NCBI GenBank assembly: GCA_965203045.1
Contig: OZ241850.1
Location: 1,557,303-1,621,302 of the forward strand
DNA from: G965203045 sp965203045
GTDB taxonomy: Bacteria; Pseudomonadota; Gammaproteobacteria; PS1; Pseudothioglobaceae
Reading direction: 5' to 3'
Length of the DNA: 64,000 nt
Shown here: piece by piece, positions 60,330 to 64,000 of the stretch
Layout: each line of letters opens with the position of its first letter
Numbering within the stretch: the stretch's first letter is position 1
The notes under the pieces: model-generated
The model's input: only the letters and a program-made list of their open reading frames with translations
What the model was told of the DNA's origin: nothing
Databases searched by the model: none
Made by a program: the position numbers and the translations under genes

Positions 60330-61544
60330 TTACTTCCCAAAAGTTAATTTAGATTTCATCAAGTCTTCTCTTTTCTGTACTTTTGCTCTTAAATACTCCA
60401 TAGGTCTATTACCTTTAGTTCTATTACAATTTCCGCATAATAATTGATAATTTTCATAATAGTCACCACCACCTTGAGAACGAGGCACAATATGGTCTAT
60501 TTCAAAATGCCATATATCCATTTTAGTGCTACAACCATTACAAAGCCCTTTTTGGTCTTTGTATAAAGTTTTCTTTATATCTTTATTTGGTTGTTGTTCT
60601 TTAATATCTGTTCGCTTTGGTATATCTGTTCTGTGTATAAAATCACTAAATAGCCCAGCATCATTTGATAACCTAGACACTAGAACAGAAGCGGCTTGTT
60701 TTTCAATATCTATACCTATCCATTTTCTACCTAATTGTTGGGCGGCAACACAAGCGGTAGCACAACCGCAAAATGGGTCAAATACTATATCGCCCTCATT
60801 ACTGCTTGCTTTGATAATTCTATACAATAATGCTAATGGTTTTTGAGTGGGATAGCCTTGATATTCTTTAGACATATTAAATACCCCTTTTATATCAAAA
60901 ACATCATCTTGTACTACTATATTAAAATAGCCTTTTGCATCTTTTCCGCCTTTTTTATCCATAAATGAAGGTTTCTTATCATAGTATTGCTTTTTCTCTT
61001 GAATATTAAAAATATGATTTTTTTTATTTTTTACATAAAAAAGTATCGTATCATGTTTTTTAGCAAACCACTTCTTGCTAACTCCACCTGTTCTATAATG
61101 CCAAATAACCTCATTACCAAAATTATCCTTCCCAAAAATTCTATCTAAAACTATTTTTAAGTAATGACTTGCTGTTGGGTCAACATGTAGATACAAACTG
61201 CCAGTGGATTTTAATACTCTATGCATTTCTATAATCCTTTGTGTCATATAGGTAATATATGACATCATCGCTTTACCATGAATACCTTCTATAGCTTGGA
61301 TAAAACTAACTAAAAATGGATAAGCAGTAAACATTTTTTCAAGATAAAATTCATTAACATCCTCCCAGGTCCACATGTCTTTAAAACTGGCTTTAGCAGA
61401 CCTAGAACCAATAGGCGCAGAGTAAGTCCTTTTTGAATTAAATGGCGGGTCAAGATAAATTAAATCAACAGTTTCACTGTTCATACCATTAAGAATAAAT
61501 AGGTTATCATTTGTGTAAAGAGTATTTCTAAATTTATCATCCAT
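60330..61544 (-). CDS. DNA methyltransferase fused to an HNH nuclease domain
   Basis: A 404-residue fusion. The N-terminal part is a beta-class amino-methyltransferase, with catalytic DPPF at 32-35 (in LDPPFNSKRTYSAPIG) and SAM motif FDPFCGCATA at 255-264. A Gly-Cys-Ala replaces the usual Gly-x-Gly-Thr. About 333-380 is an HNH/zinc domain with Cys335-x2-Cys338, Asp350-His351 and Cys370-x2-Cys373, followed by CNRTKGNR. Nuclease and methylase in one chain suggests a type IIG-like or modification-dependent activity. The specificity is unknown. The ribosome binding site AGGA lies just before the ATG. It is the first gene of the module and begins 161 bases after leuC. Confidence 0.88.
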   Translation of the reverse strand: MDDKFRNTLYTNDNLFILNGMNSETVDLIYLDPPFNSKRTYSAPIGSRSAKASFKDMWTWEDVNEFYLEKMFTAYPFLVSFIQAIEGIHGKAMMSYITYMTQRIIEMHRVLKSTGSLYLHVDPTASHYLKIVLDRIFGKDNFGNEVIWHYRTGGVSKKWFAKKHDTILFYVKNKKNHIFNIQEKKQYYDKKPSFMDKKGGKDAKGYFNIVVQDDVFDIKGVFNMSKEYQGYPTQKPLALLYRIIKASSNEGDIVFDPFCGCATACVAAQQLGRKWIGIDIEKQAASVLVSRLSNDAGLFSDFIHRTDIPKRTDIKEQQPNKDIKKTLYKDQKGLCNGCSTKMDIWHFEIDHIVPRSQGGGDYYENYQLLCGNCNRTKGNRPMEYLRAKVQKREDLMKSKLTFGK

Positions 61545-61705
61545 CCTATCAATTCCCTATTAAGTTATAAGTTTACTACACATAGCGCCACATACTATCT
61601 AACCTATGTTGTGTGTTGGTCTAATATTAGTTTTTTGTTTGTATATCCCTTTTTAGTCATTCCACCAATTTCCCATAATTCAATTTCCTATTGCTTATTT
61701 TAATT

Positions 61706-63088
61706 TCAAACACCAAACCTACCCTTAACAGCACTTGCAGCGGCAACACTTGGACTGACTAAATGAGTCCTCCCACCAGCGCCTTGTCGTCCTTCAAAGT
61801 TGCGGTTAGAAGTGCTGGCACAGCGTTCACCGGGTTCTAGTTTATCGGCATTCATTGCCAAACACATTGAACAGCCCGGCAGACGCCACTCAAAACCAGC
61901 ACTAGTAAATATTTTGTCTAAACCTTCTTTTTCTGCTTGTTGTTTAACCAGTCCTGAGCCGGGGACCACCATAGCAAGTTTGATGTTTTTAGCAATTTTT
62001 TTACCCTTGACAACACTAGCTGCGATACGCAGATCTTCAATGCGTGAATTAGTACAAGAACCTATAAAAACTTTATCAATATTAATATCAGTAATTTTCT
62101 GTCCAGCTTTTAAGCCCATATATTCTAATGATTTTCGCATACTACTTGCAAGAACATTATCTTTACTATCAATAGGGTTAGGCACAAAACCATCAATATC
62201 AACTACAAACTCAGGAGAAGTCCCCCATGTAACTTGCGGTTTAATCTGCCTAGTGTCAAATTTAGCTATCTTATCAAACTTTGCCCCTTTATCAGAATAA
62301 AGACTTTGCCAATAATTGCGTGCTTTTATTAATTGTGCGTTTTTAGGCGCTAGTGGCTTACTGCTAACATATTCAATGGTTTTATCATCCACCGCAATCA
62401 GCCCAACACGCGCGCCCGCCTCTATTGCCATATTACATAAGGTCATACGTCCTTCTATGGTTAAATTATCTATAGTGTTGCCACTAAATTCAATTGCATA
62501 ACCTGTGCCGCCCGCTGTGCCAATTTTGCCAATAATATAAAGGGCAATATCTTTAGCACTAACATTATCGGCTAGATCACCGTTTATATCAATTAACATA
62601 TTTTTAGACTTTTTCTGCCACAAGCACTGAGTTGCTAGGACGTGTTCTACCTCGGAGGTGCCAATACCAAATGCCAAAGCGCCTAGGGCGCCGTGGGTTG
62701 AGGTGTGGCTATCTCCGCAAACAACAGTCATGCCCGGTAAAGTTGCGCCTTGTTCTGGACCTATAATGTGGACAATACCTTGGGCAATATCATCCATCTT
62801 AATCTCATCAATACCAAACTTAGCACAATTGCTATCTAAGGTATCAATTTGGAGTTTAGATACTTTATCAACAATTACTCTGCGTTCATCAGTAGGCACA
62901 TTATGGTCTGGGACTGCTAAATTACTAGCTGCACGCCACGGCTTGCGCCCTGCTATCTCTAAGCCTTTGAAGGCTTGGGGTGAGGTTACTTCATGGATTA
63001 AGTGCTTATCAATATAAAGTAAAGTAGTGTTATTGTTTTGGGATACTATATGAGCATCCCAGAGTTTGTCATAAAGGGTTTTTTTCAT
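61706..63088 (-). CDS. leuC: 3-isopropylmalate dehydratase large subunit
   Basis: The iron-sulfur subunit of isopropylmalate isomerase. Its 460 residues match the family length (466 in E. coli). Visible are TLYDKLWDAHIV, VCGDSHTSTHGALGALAFGIGTSEVEHVLATQ near 122-153, and the cluster cysteines in VFIGSCTNSRIEDL and GCSMCLAMN, with RCASTSNRNFEGRQGAGGRTHLVSP at the end. It lies 40 bases from the divergent amidotransferase gene. The 161-base gap after it, before the methyltransferase gene, holds only an imperfect inverted repeat and a short open stretch. Confidence 0.97.
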   Translation of the reverse strand: MKKTLYDKLWDAHIVSQNNNTTLLYIDKHLIHEVTSPQAFKGLEIAGRKPWRAASNLAVPDHNVPTDERRVIVDKVSKLQIDTLDSNCAKFGIDEIKMDDIAQGIVHIIGPEQGATLPGMTVVCGDSHTSTHGALGALAFGIGTSEVEHVLATQCLWQKKSKNMLIDINGDLADNVSAKDIALYIIGKIGTAGGTGYAIEFSGNTIDNLTIEGRMTLCNMAIEAGARVGLIAVDDKTIEYVSSKPLAPKNAQLIKARNYWQSLYSDKGAKFDKIAKFDTRQIKPQVTWGTSPEFVVDIDGFVPNPIDSKDNVLASSMRKSLEYMGLKAGQKITDINIDKVFIGSCTNSRIEDLRIAASVVKGKKIAKNIKLAMVVPGSGLVKQQAEKEGLDKIFTSAGFEWRLPGCSMCLAMNADKLEPGERCASTSNRNFEGRQGAGGRTHLVSPSVAAASAVKGRFGV

Positions 63089-63128
63089 AACTATAAGGTA
63101 AAATAACCAGCATTTAATATTTTATCTC

Positions 63129-64000
63129 ATGTGCGGTATTTGTGGGCAGATTCGGTTTGATGGCAGTAAAGTTAAAAAGAATTTATTAACTGCCATGCTG
63201 GCAAAATTAGAAAAGCGGGGCCCTGATTTTGGTGATGTTGTAATTGATAATGATATTGGTCTGGGACATAGAAGACTTGCGGTAATTGACTTATCCAAGC
63301 GTGGTAATCAGCCGATGATAGATGAAAAATTAGGTTTAACACTGGTATTTAATGGAACGATTTATAATTATCAAGCCCTACGCAGACAATTAATAAGTAA
63401 AGGCTATCAATTTAGCTCTCATTCCGATAGCGAAACTATTTTAAAAGCCTATGCGCATTGGGGATACGACTGTGTGCATCACTTAGATGGTATGTTTGCT
63501 TTTGCTGTGTGGGATAAATCTAAGCAGCAGTTATTTTTAGCCCGTGATAGAATGGGTATTAAACCTCTCTATTTTAGCAGTAATAGCACTGCATTTAGTT
63601 TTGCTTCAACCCTACAAGCCTTACTATTAACTGGACCTGATACTACCATCAATACAATTGCTTTGGAAAACCAATTATTGCTCCACGGTGTGGTGCCAGC
63701 GCCTAGGACCATTATAAATGGTGTCAATAAACTGCGTCCCGGACACTACAAGACTATAAACATAAACGGTAAAACTAGCAATAAACAATATTGGTATCCC
63801 CAAGCACAGATAGATAAAAGCATAGCTGAGCAAGACTACTTAGATAAAACTCACAAACTACTAAAATCTGCGGTGCAAAAAAGGATGCTTGCTAGTGATG
63901 TCCCTATTGGTGTGCTACTTTCGGGAGGACTAGATTCTTCTTTATTGGTAGCCATTTTAACTGAACTAAATCAAAAAGATATACGCACTTTTTCCATTGG
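63129..64000 (+). CDS. Asparagine synthase-like amidotransferase, NAGGN type (truncated by window end)
   Basis: The first 290 codons of an asparagine synthetase B-like protein. The N-terminal glutaminase domain begins with the nucleophile Cys2 (MCGICGQIRFDG), with LEKRGPDFGD, GLGHRRLAVIDLS, VFNGTIYNYQALR and LARDRMGIKPLYF. The synthetase domain starts near 265 with the PP-loop GVLLSGGLDSS. The stretch LLTGPDTTINTIALENQL followed by VVPAPRTIINGVNKL is closer to N-acetylglutaminylglutamine amidotransferases (osmolyte NAGGN synthesis, AsnO) than to housekeeping AsnB. The downstream acetyltransferase-synthetase gene that would confirm this is outside the window. Confidence 0.8.
   Translation, partial: MCGICGQIRFDGSKVKKNLLTAMLAKLEKRGPDFGDVVIDNDIGLGHRRLAVIDLSKRGNQPMIDEKLGLTLVFNGTIYNYQALRRQLISKGYQFSSHSDSETILKAYAHWGYDCVHHLDGMFAFAVWDKSKQQLFLARDRMGIKPLYFSSNSTAFSFASTLQALLLTGPDTTINTIALENQLLLHGVVPAPRTIINGVNKLRPGHYKTININGKTSNKQYWYPQAQIDKSIAEQDYLDKTHKLLKSAVQKRMLASDVPIGVLLSGGLDSSLLVAILTELNQKDIRTFSI

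Noticed and set aside
61578..61614. Imperfect inverted repeat (ACACATAG and CTATGTTGTGT) in the gap between leuC and the methyltransferase gene
   Set aside because: One base is unpaired and the arms are 18 bases apart. There is no second copy at the other end of the module (58797-58840), so it does not mark a mobile element boundary.
61604..61690. Minus-strand open stretch of under 30 codons after leuC containing Trp-Glu-Ile-Gly-Gly-Met-Thr-Lys-Lys
   Set aside because: It has no convincing start codon and homology cannot be tested here. It could be a gene remnant but is too short to call.
58797..61705. Target-site duplication flanking the leuC-leuD module
   Set aside because: Short AT-rich similarities (ATTAAAATAA-like) exist near both edges, but they are expected by chance at this base composition.
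1..64000. CRISPR arrays, rRNA genes, insertion sequences, transposases, integrases
   Set aside because: No direct-repeat array, transposase or integrase motif, or rRNA-like stretch was found on reading the window. Only one tRNA was found.

Overview
The window is a compact, AT-rich (about one-third G+C by eye) bacterial chromosome segment. The classical order thrS-infC-rpmI-rplT-pheS-pheT-ihfA-merR, RNase E, the LipB/LipA pair and a Gsp type II secretion operon point to a gammaproteobacterium. A red-type (form IC) RuBisCO with its CbbX activase, next to a copper nitrite reductase (NirK) with a copper chaperone, suggests a chemolithoautotroph that can use nitrite. I cannot name the genus. Genes are packed tightly, with many stop/start overlaps, and intergenic space over 300 bases occurs only twice (15585-15979 and 36978-37514).

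Layout. 1-3.9 kb: nusB-ribH-ribB(A)-ribE (riboflavin), a small unknown gene, yciI and dapB. 3.9-7 kb: a restriction-modification cassette of two DNA methyltransferases and a frameshifted HNH nuclease. 7-9.3 kb: three poorly characterised genes and tRNA-Ser(GGA). 9.3-15.6 kb: a peptide-type ABC transporter, uppP, midA and a divergent folM-like SDR. 15.6-18.5 kb: a long leader, RNase E and aroE. 18.5-22 kb: a membrane protein, a MoxR ATPase, and ybeD-lipB-lipA. 22-29.2 kb: the translation operon with pheST and ihfA. 29.3-32.6 kb: hpf-mgtE-recJ. 32.6-37 kb: ilvE-zinc finger-aroK-tolC-glyA. 37-40.5 kb: a degraded methyltransferase remnant, then the nirK cluster with a Sco-PCuAC fusion. 40.6-43.6 kb: cbbLSX. 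43.7-46 kb: a small gene, then argD-argF. 46-58.8 kb: a tight minus-strand run leuD-ruvA-yyaL-gspC-D-E-I-J-K-L-M-N-G-H, with no gspF. 58.8-61.5 kb: an accessory module (DNA methyltransferase-HNH fusion, a 45-codon ORF, and a coiled-coil membrane protein) placed between leuC and leuD. The window closes with leuC and a divergent, truncated NAGGN-type amidotransferase gene.

Most of the window is housekeeping. The accessory signal is concentrated in DNA-methylation modules at three places: the cassette at 4-7 kb whose nuclease is broken, a ~50-codon frameshifted relic at 37.3 kb, and the apparently intact module that splits leuCD at 58.8-61.5 kb. The last is the best candidate for an undescribed (probably defensive) system. 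Other unusual points are the Sco-PCuAC fusion beside nirK, a conserved AUU start for infC that is missed if only ATG/GTG/TTG starts are considered, an RNase E leader of about the length known for the autoregulated E. coli leader, a long hairpin between cbbS and cbbX, and a terminator-like hairpin three bases before the argD start codon.
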